Source: Bacillus sp. FSL K6-3431 (GTDB lineage: Bacteria > Bacillota > Bacilli > Bacillales > Bacillaceae_C). Taken from it: 64,000 nucleotides of DNA. Where the stretch lies: positions 620,001 through 684,000 of the forward strand of contig NZ_JBBOCT010000001.1 of assembly GCF_038002605.1 (NCBI RefSeq), given 5' to 3'. Position 1 is the stretch's first letter. Each line of letters starts with the position of its first letter. Below the pieces are notes generated by a model. The model did not search any database, was not told the DNA's origin, and was given only the letters and a program-made list of their open reading frames with translations. Positions 1 to 8,296 of this stretch are shown here, piece after piece. The position numbers and the translations under genes were made by a program.

Positions 1-240
1 GCAGGTTAGTTGAATAACCAATTAAAAATAAAATTCCTCCATTTTCAATAAAGATTTTATTAGTCGCTAGTGTAAGGGCTAGAGGAGATCGAACGGTAGC
101 TATTTTTTTCTTATTGTAATAAAGGATGCAGTTTAGTTCAATAACGAATGGATGTTATACTTTAAACGAATTATAAAAATTCGATGCTCAGCTATTTAAT
201 AAAGACTAAGATTATTTATGTAAGTGAGGTATTCAAAATA

Positions 241-981
241 ATGATGAAAATAGTACCACCTAAGCCTTTTTTCTATAAAGGTGGAGAGAAAGCCGTATTA
301 TTATTACATTCTTTTACAAGCAATACGATCGATATGAAAAAGTTAGGGAAATATTTGCAAAAGGACAATTATTCTTGCTATGCACCATTATACAGTGGAC
401 ATGGTTTAACAGCAGAAGAAATTCTCACATATAGACCGTCAGATTGGTGGCAAGATGTACTAAACGGTTACCAGTTGTTGAAAAATGAAGGTTTTGAAAA
501 AATAACTGTGATTGGTCTTTCTCTTGGTGGTGTGTTTGCATTAAAAGTTGCTCAAGAGTTGGAGATAAATGGAGTTGTGACAATGTCAGTGCCAATACAT
601 AGGGAAGCTACTTTTCTAAAAAAGCGTGTCTTTCATTATGCAAAAAGATACAAACGACTTGAAGGGAAAAATGAAGAACAAATAAATTTAGAAATGAAAC
701 TTCTTCAAAATATGTCTATCTATTCATTAGTTGAGTTCCAACAGTTTATTGATATAACGATGGATAAATTAGCTCTTTTAACGTCACCAATTCGTATATT
801 ATATGGTGAATTAGATGAACCGCTGTATAAAGAAAGTGCAGAGATAATTTTTCAAAGCGTTGCGACGAATCAAAAAACAATAAAGGGATACCCGAACGCT
901 AAACACTTGATGACATTAGGAACGGACATTAACGACGTGAACAAAGATATTCTTACATTCTTAAATGATTTAACTTGGTAG
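241..981 (+). CDS. alpha/beta hydrolase, carboxylesterase-like
   Basis: A 246-residue soluble serine hydrolase of the small carboxylesterase / monoacylglycerol-lipase type (Est30-like). Visible elements are an early HSF oxyanion segment (LLLHSFTS), the nucleophile elbow GLSLGG, a late Asp in LYGELDEP and a His in NAKHLMTLG, which together make a plausible Ser-Asp-His triad. An upstream in-frame ATG at 184 exists, but the family normally begins close to the beta-strand before the HSF loop, and a GTGAGGT ribosome site sits just before the ATG at 241, so I chose 241. The gene stands alone. Its natural substrate cannot be read from the sequence. Confidence 0.82.
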   Translation: MMKIVPPKPFFYKGGEKAVLLLHSFTSNTIDMKKLGKYLQKDNYSCYAPLYSGHGLTAEEILTYRPSDWWQDVLNGYQLLKNEGFEKITVIGLSLGGVFALKVAQELEINGVVTMSVPIHREATFLKKRVFHYAKRYKRLEGKNEEQINLEMKLLQNMSIYSLVEFQQFIDITMDKLALLTSPIRILYGELDEPLYKESAEIIFQSVATNQKTIKGYPNAKHLMTLGTDINDVNKDILTFLNDLTW

Positions 982-1153
982 TTTAAATGAATCTTCAACT
1001 AACAGTAGCTTTACTTCAAGAAGGAGTAACGCTGTTTCCTTATTCAACGGGTGCTTTCCTTTAATAAAAAATTCATTTTCTACATTATGGCGGTCTTTTT
1101 ACTCGGGGCAGGATAGTCAAGGAAAGCTGAAAAAAATAATGATTACGATTATA

Positions 1154-1181
1154 ATTCAAGAATTCAATAAAACACTTGAAT
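1154..1181 (+). promoter_or_regulatory. inverted repeat upstream of the ArsR-type gene, candidate operator
   Basis: ATTCAAG (1154-1160) and CTTGAAT (1175-1181) are perfect inverted arms separated by 14 bases, so their centres lie about two helical turns apart. They end 20 bases before the ArsR-rhodanese start codon. ArsR repressors bind AT-rich dyads of this kind and commonly autoregulate. The assignment is inferred from position and symmetry only. Confidence 0.4.
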
Positions 1182-1200
1182 AGAAAGCAGGTGATTTAAA

Positions 1201-1854
1201 ATGATAAATGAACGATATTTAAAGTATTTATTGTATCATGAATTTTCCAGAATAGGTAAAAGTATCTCTAGTCCAAAACGATTGGAGATTCTTGATATTT
1301 TATCTCAAGGTCCAAAGTCGGTGGAGGCACTATCAAAAGCAACTACTATGTCTGTAGCAAATGTATCTCAACATTTACAAACCCTTTCCAAGTCTAGAAT
1401 GGTAAAGTTTCAGAAGAAAGGAAACTATGTGATTTACGAACTAGCAGATGTAGCCATTTCAGATTTTTTAAATTCCTTGCATACATTATCAGAAAAACAG
1501 TTTGTACAAGTTCAACAAATAAAACAAGATTTCTTAAATGCTAATCTCGGCATGGATGGGGTTTCGCTTTTAGAACTGAAAGAACGGATGGAGAAAGGTG
1601 AAGTCATTTTGTTGGATGTGAGACCTAAAGAGGAATATGAAGAAGCTCATATTCCAGGTGCTGTTTCTATGCCTATTGAAGAATTAAGAGAGAAACTTTC
1701 TACTTTACCAACCAATTGTGATGTTGTAGCTTATTGCCGAGGCAGTTACTGTTTAATGTCGGTGGAAGCTGTTGAACTTTTAAAGTCCAGAGGTGTTAAT
1801 GCCTTTCGTTTAGAGGAAGGTGTACATGATTGGATAAAATTAACAGAACTATAA
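1201..1854 (+). CDS. ArsR-family regulator fused to a rhodanese domain
   Basis: A 217-residue two-domain protein. Residues about 10-90 form an ArsR winged helix-turn-helix (recognition region TMSVANVSQHLQ) that lacks the metal-binding ELCVCDL-type cysteine motif. Residues about 118-215 form a rhodanese domain with LLDVRPKEEYEEAHIPGA and the active-site loop CRGSYC, with the catalytic Cys at 179 and a second Cys at 184. Rhodanese domains carry persulfide sulfur, so a sulfur- or redox-responsive repressor is a reasonable inference. AGGTGA lies 7 bases before the ATG. An MFS transporter follows after 47 bases, probably in the same transcript, and is the likely target of control. Confidence 0.9.
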   Translation: MINERYLKYLLYHEFSRIGKSISSPKRLEILDILSQGPKSVEALSKATTMSVANVSQHLQTLSKSRMVKFQKKGNYVIYELADVAISDFLNSLHTLSEKQFVQVQQIKQDFLNANLGMDGVSLLELKERMEKGEVILLDVRPKEEYEEAHIPGAVSMPIEELREKLSTLPTNCDVVAYCRGSYCLMSVEAVELLKSRGVNAFRLEEGVHDWIKLTEL

Positions 1855-1873
1855 ATAACTTGGGGGTTAAAAA

Positions 1874-1909
1874 ATGATATTGGGAATCAAGGTAATAAAC
1901 AATGTCTAG
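1874..1909 (+). CDS. possible 11-codon leader ORF overlapping the MFS start
   Basis: An ATG at 1874 sits directly behind the purine-rich GGGGGTT site and reads 11 codons to a TAG at 1907-1909. It therefore stops inside the second and third codons of the MFS gene that starts at 1902. The overlap would allow translational coupling. It may equally be chance; there is no conservation data. Confidence 0.25.
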   Translation: MILGIKVINNV

Positions 1910-3170
1910 TAATGCCGATGAATTAAACCAAGGTTATCTAAATTCTCAAGAAAAACAAAAAGCGTTATATAAGCGCACACTAATCATTGTAAGTATTTCA
2001 CAGATTTTTGGTGGCGCAGGTCTAGCAGCAGGAATTACTGTAGGTGCGCTTCTGGCTGAGCAAATGCTTGGAACTAATGCGTTTGCAGGACTTCCAGCTG
2101 CTTTATTTACTTTAGGGTCTGCAGGAGCAGCTCTAATAGTGGGAAGGATTTCACAACGGTATGGACGTAGAACAGGACTTACAACAGGCTTTATAACTGG
2201 TGGTATTGGCGCGATTGGTGTTGTGATTGCAGCATTGATAAATAGTATTTTTCTTTTATTTGCCTCCCTTCTGATATATGGTGCAGGTACAGCGACTAAT
2301 TTACAAGCCCGTTATGCAGGAACTGATTTAGCCAATAAAAAACAGCGAGCAACTGCTATTAGTATTACAATGGTTATGACTACATTTGGTGCAGTTGCAG
2401 GTCCCAACTTAGTAGATGTAATGGGAAAATTTGCCCTATCTATTGGAGTTCCTGCACTTGCAGGTCCCTTTATTTTATCAGCAGTAGCTTTTATCTTAGC
2501 AGGTCTTGTACTTTTTATAATGCTTCGTCCAGATCCATTAGATATTGCAAAAAGGTTAGACGTTTATAAACAAGAACATGAGTATGAAGATGGTTCAGAA
2601 CCCGTTGATATCAAAAATAAAAGAGGCGTTATTGTTGGTGCCACTGTTATGGTACTTACCCAAATTGTGATGGTTGCTATTATGACAATGACACCAGTCC
2701 ATATGAAACATCATGGTTATGCCTTAAGTGATGTCGGTCTTGTTATCGGTTTTCATATTGGGGCAATGTACCTTCCATCACTCTTCACGGGGATACTTGT
2801 TGATAAAATCGGTCGAACAGCCATGAGTATTGTTTCTGGGTTTACACTATTACTTGCTGGTTTTATAGCAGCACTTGCACCAAGTGACTCTATGATTCTC
2901 TTAGTTATTGCTCTTTCTTTACTTGGCCTGGGATGGAACTTTGGCTTGATTAGTGGAACAGCACAAATTGTTGATTCAACTGAATCTTCTACACGTGCAA
3001 AGACTCAAGGTACAGTGGATGTTTTTGTTGCATTAGCTGGGGCTTCTGGTGGAGCCTTGTCTGGAATGATTGTGGCTAATTCAAGTTATTCAACATTATC
3101 ATTTATTGGAGGTATTTTATCCTTATTACTGATTCCAGTCGTGTTCTGGTCTCGTGGGGATAAAAAATAA
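1902..3170 (+). CDS. MFS transporter
   Basis: A 422-residue integral membrane protein with about 12 hydrophobic segments arranged as two halves around a hydrophilic loop near residues 205-235. The conserved MFS loop between helices 2 and 3 is seen as GRISQRYGRRTG, with a matching loop GILVDKIGRTA in the second half. It is probably a proton-driven exporter. Its position right behind an ArsR-rhodanese regulator suggests it removes a toxic sulfur, metalloid or electrophilic compound, but the substrate is not evident. The start at 1902 has AAGG 9 bases upstream; a short leader ORF overlaps it. Confidence 0.85.
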   Translation: MSSNADELNQGYLNSQEKQKALYKRTLIIVSISQIFGGAGLAAGITVGALLAEQMLGTNAFAGLPAALFTLGSAGAALIVGRISQRYGRRTGLTTGFITGGIGAIGVVIAALINSIFLLFASLLIYGAGTATNLQARYAGTDLANKKQRATAISITMVMTTFGAVAGPNLVDVMGKFALSIGVPALAGPFILSAVAFILAGLVLFIMLRPDPLDIAKRLDVYKQEHEYEDGSEPVDIKNKRGVIVGATVMVLTQIVMVAIMTMTPVHMKHHGYALSDVGLVIGFHIGAMYLPSLFTGILVDKIGRTAMSIVSGFTLLLAGFIAALAPSDSMILLVIALSLLGLGWNFGLISGTAQIVDSTESSTRAKTQGTVDVFVALAGASGGALSGMIVANSSYSTLSFIGGILSLLLIPVVFWSRGDKK

Positions 3171-3482
3171 TTATGAATTATAACCGTTTATAATACCCTC
3201 TAATTTAAAGGAGGAAAGGGAGCAAGCAAAGAATAAATCCGGGGAACGACAATATTAAAATTGTACATTAAAGGAAAAGCCCACTGTTCTTGTAGGCTTT
3301 GCCACTATGAGCAGTATTACTCAATTCGAAAACTCAAAATGGGCAGCCATGAAGAACGAAATAGACAATTAAGTCTATTTCGTTTTTAGAACGTTTATTT
3401 GTAAATATAAATGTCTGTTACCCAATGTGACTAAAGTAATCTGGTTAGTATTACATAGAAAACAATAGACAAGGAGGATACA
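3171..3482. other. intergenic, gene-free apart from a terminator
   Basis: No supported gene. It contains an orphan AGGAGG-like site near 3210 with no ORF behind it, and the hairpin listed separately at 3355-3387. Confidence 0.6.
3355..3387 (+). terminator. rho-independent terminator
   Basis: Arms AACGAAATAGAC and GTCTATTTCGTT (12 bp, perfect) flank a 6-base loop and run into a T tract. It lies about 185 bases behind the MFS gene, on the same strand. Confidence 0.8.
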
Positions 3483-3914
3483 ATGGAGAAATTTTATGTT
3501 GCATCAAGTTTTAAAAACATAGTTGCAGTTCGTTGCGTTAGTAAGCAGTTAATAAATAAAGGCTACATTCAAACATATGATTGGACGAACAATGCAAGAT
3601 CTTCAACACTTGAAAATTTAAAAGAAATAGGACAAGAAGAAAAAAATGCTGTAATGGAGGCAGACTTTATCATAGTTTTATTACCAGCTGGAAAAGGAAG
3701 CCACATTGAATTAGGTATTGCACTTGGACAAGGCAAAAGAATATTTCTATATTCACCGAATAACGAAGTAAGTAATTTTGAATCAACCAGTACGTTTTAT
3801 CATTTACCTGAAATTGAAAAATGCTTTGGAACCATAGATGAGTTGGTAGATTTTGTTGATTTGAAGTCAAAAAGTTTATTAAGCGACGGAAATGATAGTT
3901 TGAAAAGGATTTGA
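3483..3914 (+). CDS. nucleoside 2-deoxyribosyltransferase-like protein
   Basis: A 143-residue single-domain protein of the nucleoside 2-deoxyribosyltransferase-like fold. It opens with a FYVASSF strand-loop, has the central EADFIIVLLPAGKGSHIELGIALG segment whose Glu sits where the family's nucleophile is found, and a following RIFLYSP strand. Classical members swap purine or pyrimidine bases between deoxyribosides; many short Bacillus homologues have no assigned activity, so the exact reaction is uncertain. An AGGAGG site is well spaced before the ATG. It is monocistronic between a terminator and degraded DNA. Confidence 0.75.
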   Translation: MEKFYVASSFKNIVAVRCVSKQLINKGYIQTYDWTNNARSSTLENLKEIGQEEKNAVMEADFIIVLLPAGKGSHIELGIALGQGKRIFLYSPNNEVSNFESTSTFYHLPEIEKCFGTIDELVDFVDLKSKSLLSDGNDSLKRI

Positions 3915-4626
3915 TGGTGGAAGTCAAAATCGAATAAATCTGAAATTCCTATTCATTCATTTACTATCCTTATCCCTATAAAATATTAATTATTGTTACT
4001 AAGGAGTTTTAGAATTAGATTAACCGTTCAAAAATAAGCATAATTATATAAATGAGGAAAGAATAGAAAGAGTGACATTTTATAATAAAATCCACAAAAT
4101 GCAATTACAAAGAAAAGTTTAAGCTAGTGAAAATTGATATCGAACACTTAAACAGAAGTAATCTCTTTACAAAGAACAGAAATAATAAGCCATCGTCATT
4201 TTACAGAGGTTAAAATGTTTGGTGACTAAAATACAGGTTCATACTTAAGAAACACTACATATCATGTTATACGCTGGGCAACATATGGGAGTATAAGCGG
4301 TAGCTCTTGGTCCGTTTCTAATTAATTCAGAAGAAGGGATCGTGCATAAAGAAAAGATTGTATAGACGGGAAGATTAGGTGTAATTCGAAGTTCTTGAAG
4401 CATTGAAAATGAATAATGACATCTGTTTTTAATTTTTATAGATGTATATCTTAAACATCTCATTTTAAAATATAGCCGCAAATAACTTTCATTCTAGAAA
4501 ATGTATTATTAATAGCTGCATTTTGTTAAAAATTAGTTTATTATTTAAAAAGTCATAATTAACTCTTAACTGACGTATTGATCCCGTTCGTGAGATAATG
4601 CACTAAGAATGTGAGGTTGAATTAGT
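3915..4626. other. long intergenic stretch with coding relic
   Basis: No intact gene. The stretch is AT-rich with scattered stops in all frames. A coding-like relic is listed separately near 4264-4412. The last bases hold the ribosome site of the dbpA gene. Confidence 0.55.
4264..4412 (+). pseudogene. unidentified degraded coding sequence
   Basis: Reading from the ATG at 4264, a protein-like sequence continues through three different in-frame stop codons: MLYAGQHMGV, stop, AVALGPFLINSEEGIVHKEK, then further stops around TGRLGVIRSS. The residue composition looks like a former globular protein rather than random AT-rich translation. I do not recognise the family, and the extent is approximate. 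Confidence 0.3.
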
Positions 4627-6063
4627 ATGATATTTCAAGACTTTGGTTTAAGTAAGGAGATTACACGGGCGCTAGACGGACTCGGTTATTCTTCAGCAAC
4701 AGAAGTACAAGAGAAGGTAATTCCCGCTGCGTTAGATAGCATCGATTTGGTCGTTAAATCACAGACTGGAAGCGGGAAGACAGCAGCTTTTGGCATTCCT
4801 ATTTGTGAATTAGTGAAATGGGATGAGAATAAACCACAGGCACTTATTTTAACACCGACACGCGAACTTGCAGATCAGGTTAAAGAAGATATGACAAACA
4901 TTGGTCGGTTCAAGCGAATTAAAGCAGCTGCAGTATACGGTAAGCAGCCATTTGCTTATCAAAAGGAAGAATTGAAGCAGAAATGCCATGTTGTTGTCGG
5001 AACACCTGGGCGCGTATTTGATCATATTGAGCGTGGAACCATTGCGCTTGAACAAATTAAATATTTGGTTCTTGATGAAGCAGACGAAATGCTTAAAATG
5101 GGATTCATTGATCAAGTTGAAGCGATTATCAATAAATTGCCTAAACAGAGAGTGACATTGCTTTTTTCTGCAACAATTCCAGAGAACATCAAAAAACTAT
5201 GTCATAAATATATGCAGAATCCGAAGAATATCGAGATTGCCTCAACCATCACATTAACTGATAAAATTGACCATTCCCTTATCGTGGTAGAGGAACAGCG
5301 AAAATTTGCTTTGTTACGCGACTTGACAGTTGTTGAAAATCCGGATAGCTGTATCATATTTTGCCGTACAAAGGATCAGGTAGATGTGGTAACGGATCAG
5401 CTTGAAAAACTTCATTATACATGTGATAAACTGCACGGAGGCATGTTTCAGGAAGATCGATTCGCAGTGATGGAAGAGTTTAAGCTCGGTAAATTCCGCT
5501 ACTTAGTGGCTACTGACGTTGCAGCAAGAGGAATTGATATTGATAGTATCACGCACGTCATCAACTACGATATCCCTTTAGAGAACGAAAGCTATGTACA
5601 CAGGGTAGGGCGAACTGGACGAGCAGGTAAAAGAGGGAAGGCGATTTCGTTTGTCACACCATACGAAGATAAGTTCTTAGCAGAAATCGAAGCCTACATC
5701 GGTTTTGAAATACAGCGCCGCAATGCACCGTCTCAGAAATCAGTAGACGAAGCGATGGAAGCATTCGTTGAAAAGTTAGAAAGAATACCAGAATTGAAAA
5801 AGAACAAAAACGAAATGGTGAATAAAGATATACTTAAGCTTTATTTCAACGGTGGAAAAAAGAAAAAGCTACGTGCTCTCGACTTTGTTGGGACAATCAC
5901 AAGCATTCCAGGAGTTACTGCTGAAGACATTGGAATCATTAAGATCCAAGACGCCATGACGTATATTGACATACTCAATGGCAAAGGCGGGCTGGTTATG
6001 AATAAGATGAAAACGAAAACTGTTAAAGGTAAGTTATTGAAAGTGCATATTGCGAATAAATGA
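4627..6063 (+). CDS. dbpA: DEAD-box ATP-dependent RNA helicase DbpA
   Basis: A 478-residue helicase whose length matches B. subtilis DbpA/YxiN. Helicase motifs in order are the Q motif region, [10 protein letters not shown] (motif I), [17 protein letters not shown] (motif II), FSAT (III), [10 protein letters not shown] (V) and [10 protein letters not shown] (VI). Residues about 400-478 are the DbpA-type RNA-recognition domain ([18 protein letters not shown]), which in this family targets hairpin 92 of 23S rRNA, so the role is 50S ribosome assembly. GTGAGGT precedes the ATG. It is monocistronic and ends in a strong terminator. Confidence 0.95.
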   Translation: MIFQDFGLSKEITRALDGLGYSSATEVQEKVIPAALDSIDLVVKSQTGSGKTAAFGIPICELVKWDENKPQALILTPTRELADQVKEDMTNIGRFKRIKAAAVYGKQPFAYQKEELKQKCHVVVGTPGRVFDHIERGTIALEQIKYLVLDEADEMLKMGFIDQVEAIINKLPKQRVTLLFSATIPENIKKLCHKYMQNPKNIEIASTITLTDKIDHSLIVVEEQRKFALLRDLTVVENPDSCIIFCRTKDQVDVVTDQLEKLHYTCDKLHGGMFQEDRFAVMEEFKLGKFRYLVATDVAARGIDIDSITHVINYDIPLENESYVHRVGRTGRAGKRGKAISFVTPYEDKFLAEIEAYIGFEIQRRNAPSQKSVDEAMEAFVEKLERIPELKKNKNEMVNKDILKLYFNGGKKKKLRALDFVGTITSIPGVTAEDIGIIKIQDAMTYIDILNGKGGLVMNKMKTKTVKGKLLKVHIANK

Positions 6064-6116
6064 TTATTGACCATTTTTATGCTTTACTGCGTGAAAATAG
6101 GAATAGCATTCTTTTC

Positions 6117-6149
6117 AGGAAGATTGGATTTAATCAATCTTCCTTTTTA
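6117..6149 (+). terminator. rho-independent terminator of dbpA
   Basis: AGGAAGATTG (6117-6126) pairs with CAATCTTCCT (6135-6144) across an 8-base loop and is followed by a T-rich run. Confidence 0.85.
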
Positions 6150-6255
6150 TTTTTTAAAAATCAAGTTGGTTTTAAGGTGAAAACGAGTTAGTGTCGTATA
6201 TCATTCTATCTTCAACCATATTAAAAATGAATATTATTTTATAAGGCCATCTATC

Positions 6256-6285
6256 AAAAATGAACCGCCCTTATTCAAGGCGGTT
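6256..6285 (-). terminator. rho-independent terminator of the MATE operon
   Basis: AACCGCC (6263-6269) and GGCGGTT (6279-6285) form a GC-rich stem. On the minus strand it leads into a CATTTTTG run. It lies 5 bases beyond the MATE stop codon. Confidence 0.75.
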
Positions 6286-6290
6286 GTCTT

Positions 6291-7667
6291 TTATGATTCT
6301 AGAACATTTGGAACGTTTTTAGGAACCACTTTATTTTTATCTGAGAGAGACTTCAACTTATGATTATAAATGAATAACGCGATAGCAGTTATTGCCTCCG
6401 CTATAGGAAACGCGAGCCATATGAAATCTGTACCGAATACAGTTGGTAGTAGCCATAGTAACGGTAAAAATAAAATGATACTTCGAGTTACTATGATAAT
6501 AGTAGATAATTTGATCTTTCTGACAGCTTGATAAAACTCCGCATAAATTAAGTTATAGGCTAAAAACAAATAGCCAATAAAGTACATGGATATTCCTTTC
6601 ATTAGATAAGAAGAAACCTCTTTTGATGTCACACCAAATAATGACACAATAAAATCTCCAAATACCCAACCTACAATAAGGATAAGCATTCCTAAAGCAA
6701 TTCCAGTTTTAACAGCTAACTTTAAAAATCCTTGTAGTCTGTCTAATAAATTTGCTCCGTAGTGGAAACTTACAATGGGCTGAAGGGCTGCACCGATACT
6801 AATAAATAACATTAAAAATACGACGTGTAAATAATTCACTACTGCATATGCAGTTACGCCAATCTCGCCTACAAAGTGCATAAATGTAATATTATAAGCA
6901 ATGATGATAATAGCTGCCGAGCTTTCCACAATAAAACTAGGAACTCCTATTTTTAATATATCGCTCATAATAGAATACTCAAACTTCAAACGGACAAATT
7001 TTAATACACTTTCCTTACGCAAGAAATGAATTAAAAGTATAAGTAACCCAATTGCAGTAGAAAGGGCAGTAGCATATGCTACACCACTAACACCTAGCTT
7101 ATATACAAATATAAATAAGTAATTAAAAAAGATGTTTAAAAGAGAGGTGGTGATCAAACCTAGCATTGCTAACTTTGGATTCCCGTCATTTCTTATAAAG
7201 ATGCTTAGTACATTTTCAATAACATATAAAATACCGAATACTAATATGATATGAAGGTAATCTAGTACATACGGTAATATTTGATCATTTGCGCCAAATA
7301 AATACGCTAATTCTTTTTGTTTCCACAAACCTAAAATGACTAGCACGCCAACAATTAATAGAACCAGAATAAATGATTGGGTAAAGATAGACCTCGCTTT
7401 TTGAATATTATTTTGTCCTAAAGAAATCGAATATAATGTTGCGCCACCCATCCCGATCCATAGAGAAATCGAAAGTAAGATCGAAAAGATAGGTACTGAG
7501 ATATTAATTCCGGCTAGTGCTTCAGGTCCAATTCCGTTGCTAACAAAAATACCATCGACTAATATGTTAATTGCCATCAACATCATACCTAATACTGAGG
7601 GAATCAAATAGGAGATAAACAGTTTTTTAGTTGGAGTATTTCTTAATTTTATTGATGTTTCATTCAT
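6291..7667 (-). CDS. MATE family multidrug efflux transporter
   Basis: A 458-residue membrane protein with 12 predicted hydrophobic segments in two homologous halves, as in the MATE (MatE/NorM-like) family of cation-coupled efflux pumps. The N-terminal half carries the typical VDGIFVSNGIGPEALAGI segment after helix 1. AAGGTGA stands 8 bases before the ATG. It starts 26 bases behind the BltD-like acetyltransferase gene and is almost certainly co-transcribed from the MerR-type promoter at 8252-8282. By context it may export polyamines or the cationic drugs sensed by the divergent MerR regulator. In B. subtilis the equivalent slot is filled by the MFS pump Blt, not a MATE protein. Confidence 0.9.
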   Translation of the reverse strand: MNETSIKLRNTPTKKLFISYLIPSVLGMMLMAINILVDGIFVSNGIGPEALAGINISVPIFSILLSISLWIGMGGATLYSISLGQNNIQKARSIFTQSFILVLLIVGVLVILGLWKQKELAYLFGANDQILPYVLDYLHIILVFGILYVIENVLSIFIRNDGNPKLAMLGLITTSLLNIFFNYLFIFVYKLGVSGVAYATALSTAIGLLILLIHFLRKESVLKFVRLKFEYSIMSDILKIGVPSFIVESSAAIIIIAYNITFMHFVGEIGVTAYAVVNYLHVVFLMLFISIGAALQPIVSFHYGANLLDRLQGFLKLAVKTGIALGMLILIVGWVFGDFIVSLFGVTSKEVSSYLMKGISMYFIGYLFLAYNLIYAEFYQAVRKIKLSTIIIVTRSIILFLPLLWLLPTVFGTDFIWLAFPIAEAITAIALFIYNHKLKSLSDKNKVVPKNVPNVLES

Positions 7668-7693
7668 AAAAATTCACCTTTATATTTCAAGTA

Positions 7694-8155
7694 TTATTTG
7701 GACACACTTATTGTTTTCACCATAATCTTTTCATCATTAACATCAGATTCCCCATTTAGATGAAAATCAAATTTTTCATACAAATGAAGTGCCCTTTTAT
7801 TATTTCCAACTATACTTAGGTACAGTTTCTGACACGAAAATTCCTCCGTGATTTTGTCTATTAATTCTTTCAACAAGATTGTACCTAAACCACAACCTTG
7901 ATACTTCTTATCAATTAAAAAACGATCTAGCCATATCCTACCATTTTTACTTTCATCTGAAAAAAATCCATACATTGCAAAACCAACAAGATTATTATCT
8001 GAATAAAGACCAACTGGTTTGTAAATTGCACACTCCTTCGCTTCTTTTAAACATTGTTCTGTCGTTTCAATGAAAGTTGTTTGTGTTTCATCAACACTTA
8101 AACTTAAAATATCTGGAACGATTTCATTCGTCACATCTCGAATAGATATATTCAT
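7694..8155 (-). CDS. bltD: spermine/spermidine N-acetyltransferase, BltD-like
   Basis: A 153-residue GNAT acetyltransferase. It resembles B. subtilis BltD along its whole length as I recall that sequence: an ECAIYKPVGLYSDNNLVGFA strand region, WLDRFLID, the acetyl-CoA pyrophosphate loop YQGCGLGTILL, and the C-terminal NNKRALHLYEKFDFHLNG. BltD acetylates spermine and spermidine. It is the first gene of a two-gene operon with a MATE pump and divergent from a BltR/BmrR-type MerR regulator, which supports the assignment. The ribosome site is AAAGGAAA, upstream of the ATG. Confidence 0.85.
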   Translation of the reverse strand: MNISIRDVTNEIVPDILSLSVDETQTTFIETTEQCLKEAKECAIYKPVGLYSDNNLVGFAMYGFFSDESKNGRIWLDRFLIDKKYQGCGLGTILLKELIDKITEEFSCQKLYLSIVGNNKRALHLYEKFDFHLNGESDVNDEKIMVKTISVSK

Positions 8156-8251
8156 GACTTCAATTTCCTTTCTATATTTTTAACCACAATTACTAATGCT
8201 CATGCACAAACTTATTTCTGAGTCATAGACGCCTTTTAATGGTATAGTTAC

Positions 8252-8282
8252 ATCGTAAAGTATACGGTAACCGGATAGTCAA
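8252..8282 (-). promoter_or_regulatory. MerR-type promoter with 19-bp spacer and internal dyad
   Basis: On the minus strand TTGACT (-35, 8277-8282) and TACGAT (-10, 8252-8257) are separated by exactly 19 bases, the over-long spacing that MerR-family activators correct by twisting DNA. The spacer contains the near-perfect inverted repeat TATACGG-TAA-CCGGATA (8261-8277, one mismatch pair). It would drive bltD and the MATE gene and sits 15 bases before the regulator's own start codon, which suggests autoregulation. Confidence 0.75.
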
Positions 8283-8296
8283 GGGGGGAATGTCGA

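Noticed and set aside
1121..1160. Fur/Zur-type box in AATAATGATTACGATTATAATT before the ArsR gene
   Set aside because: Only one half matches a Zur-like half site and no 7-1-7 or 9-1-9 symmetry can be completed.
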